Part shown: piece by piece, positions 6,913-8,501 of the stretch
Layout: each line of letters opens with the position of its first letter
Position numbering within the stretch: the stretch's first letter is position 1
Translations under genes and position numbers: made by a program
Source: Gammaproteobacteria bacterium
GTDB taxonomy: Bacteria > Pseudomonadota > Gammaproteobacteria > Pseudomonadales > Azotimanducaceae
Direction of reading: 5' to 3'
Assembly: GCA_028821035.1 (NCBI GenBank)
Contig: JAPPHP010000337.1
Location: forward strand, 1-8,501
Length of the DNA: 8,501 bases
Notes under the pieces: model-generated
What the model saw: the letters and a program-made list of their open reading frames with translations, nothing else
Told to the model about the DNA's origin: nothing
Databases searched by the model: none

Positions 6913-8003
6913 GGGCCTCCCTCCGCCAGCGCCGCAAGCTGGTCGGCCTGGTGTTCCTGCGAGAGCGGGTCCACGAGCACGTCGAGGTCGCCGTCGAGGA
7001 TCTCGTCGAGTCGGTAGAGCACGAGGTTGATGCGGTGATCGGTTACCCGCCGTTCGGAGAAGTTGTAGGTGCGGATGCGTTCGGACCGGTCGCCCGAGCC
7101 GACGAGGTCGCGCCGGGTGGCGTCCCGCTCGGCCTGGCGCTCGGAGCGGGCCCGGTCGAGCAGCTTCGCGTGCAGGTGCGCCAGCGCGCGCGCCCGGTTC
7201 TTGTGCTGCGAGCGTTCGTCCTGGCATTCGACGACGATGCCGGTCGGCAGGTGCGTCAGGCGCACCGCGGAGTCCGTCTTGTTGACGTGCTGGCCACCGG
7301 CGCCGGACGCGCGGAAGGTGTCGACCCGCAGGTCCTTCGGGTCGATCTCGACGGACTCTATGTCGGCCAGCTCGGGGAGGATGGCGACCGTACAGGCGGA
7401 CGTGTGGATACGCCCCTGCGATTCCGTCTGCGGGACGCGCTGTACCCGGTGTGCCCCGGACTCGAACTTGAGGTGGCGGAACACGTCCGTGCCGACGACC
7501 CGCGCGATGACCTCCCTGTAGCCGCCGTGCTCTCCCGGGCGCTCGCTCAGGGGCTCGAGCCGCCATCCCCGCTGCTCGGCGTAGCGCGCGTACATCCGGA
7601 ACAGGTCGCCGGCAAACAGGGCCGCCTCGTCGCCGCCCGTGCCGGCGCGGATCTCGAGAAACGCGTTGTTCCGGTCGTCCGAGTCGCTGGGGATCAGGAA
7701 TCGGGTCAGTTCCTTCTCCGCCTCCTGCAGCAACGGGCGCAACTCCTCGGCGTCCGTGCGGGCGATGTCGCGCAACTCGGGGTCGTCGTCGTCGAGCAGT
7801 TCCTCGGCGGCGGCGATGTCAGCCGTCTTGCGCTTCAGGTCGGCATACGCGTTCATGACGGGCACGAGTTCCGAGAACTCCTTCATGAGGTTCGCGTAGC
7901 GTGTCCGGTCCGCCACGACTTCCGGGTCGGAGAGGAGCATGGACAGCTCCTCGTGGCGCTGGGCCAGGTCGTCGAGCTTGCCGAGCACCGAGGCGGGCAG
8001 CAC
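6909..8003 (-). CDS. prfA: Peptide chain release factor 1 (RF1)
   Basis: Terminates translation at UAA and UAG codons by entering the ribosomal A site and triggering peptidyl-tRNA hydrolysis. Length is 364 residues (E. coli 360). Seen: an N-terminal coiled-coil region (about 8-105) rich in Glu, Leu and Asp; EIRAGTGGDEAALFAGDLFRMY split across 117-138; the stop-codon reading tripeptide in the PxT form, PQT (191-193), within RVPQTESQGRIHTSAC; and the catalytic GAGGQHVNKTDSAVR with GGQ at 236-238. The PxT tripeptide identifies RF1 rather than RF2, which has SPF, and no programmed frameshift is present. The GTG at 8003 begins 3 bp after the hemA stop and has GGAG 6 bases upstream. The stop overlaps the prmC ATG (ATGA). 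Confidence 0.98.
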   Translation of the reverse strand: MLPASVLGKLDDLAQRHEELSMLLSDPEVVADRTRYANLMKEFSELVPVMNAYADLKRKTADIAAAEELLDDDDPELRDIARTDAEELRPLLQEAEKELTRFLIPSDSDDRNNAFLEIRAGTGGDEAALFAGDLFRMYARYAEQRGWRLEPLSERPGEHGGYREVIARVVGTDVFRHLKFESGAHRVQRVPQTESQGRIHTSACTVAILPELADIESVEIDPKDLRVDTFRASGAGGQHVNKTDSAVRLTHLPTGIVVECQDERSQHKNRARALAHLHAKLLDRARSERQAERDATRRDLVGSGDRSERIRTYNFSERRVTDHRINLVLYRLDEILDGDLDVLVDPLSQEHQADQLAALAEGGP

Positions 8004-8006
8004 GGG

Positions 8007-8501
<495 letters not shown>

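Noticed and set aside
6041..6937. Upstream extension of the moeB frame through prmC, giving a 548-residue protein
   Set aside because: The added part overlaps prmC in another frame and has no recognisable content; MoeB homology begins at the ATG at 6040.
6127..7017. Plus-strand open frame of 296 codons opposite prmC
   Set aside because: Antisense shadow of prmC, with no motif and a composition explained by reverse-complement codons.

Overview
The window is a GC-rich proteobacterial chromosome segment, most likely gammaproteobacterial. The placement rests on gene order (mrdA-rodA-mltB-rlpA-dacC-lipB, and hemA-prfA-prmC-moeB) and on close motif-level similarity of every protein to E. coli-type homologues; I cannot name a genus. 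All genes are housekeeping genes. I see no mobile elements, RNA genes, CRISPR array or phage genes, and no gene-free stretch over 300 bases.

Plus strand, 1-5340: a tightly packed cell-envelope operon. It begins inside the 3' end of mrdA (PBP2, elongation transpeptidase). It continues with rodA (SEDS glycosyltransferase), mltB (lytic transglycosylase), rlpA (DPBB/SPOR lipoprotein transglycosylase), dacC (D,D-carboxypeptidase) and lipB (octanoyltransferase). Gaps are 0-22 bp, or the genes overlap. PBP2 and RodA polymerise and crosslink side-wall peptidoglycan; MltB, RlpA and DacC trim and cleave it. LipB starts lipoate synthesis and is coupled to dacC by a GTGA stop-start overlap.

Minus strand, 8453 down to 5291: hemA (3' part only), prfA, prmC and moeB. 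HemA makes the tetrapyrrole precursor glutamate-1-semialdehyde from glutamyl-tRNA. PrfA is release factor 1, and PrmC methylates the Gln of the RF1 GGQ motif. MoeB adenylates the sulfur-carrier subunit of molybdopterin synthase. The two operons converge and their last genes, lipB and moeB, overlap tail to tail by 50 bp.

The last 48 bases are a pure G run that interrupts hemA and is almost certainly a sequencing or assembly artefact at a contig end. I found no undescribed system. The points worth a second look are the convergent overlap, the lipB junction lacking its usual neighbours, an 11-bp tandem duplication over the rodA stop codon, a divergent first RodA membrane segment, and the poly-G end.
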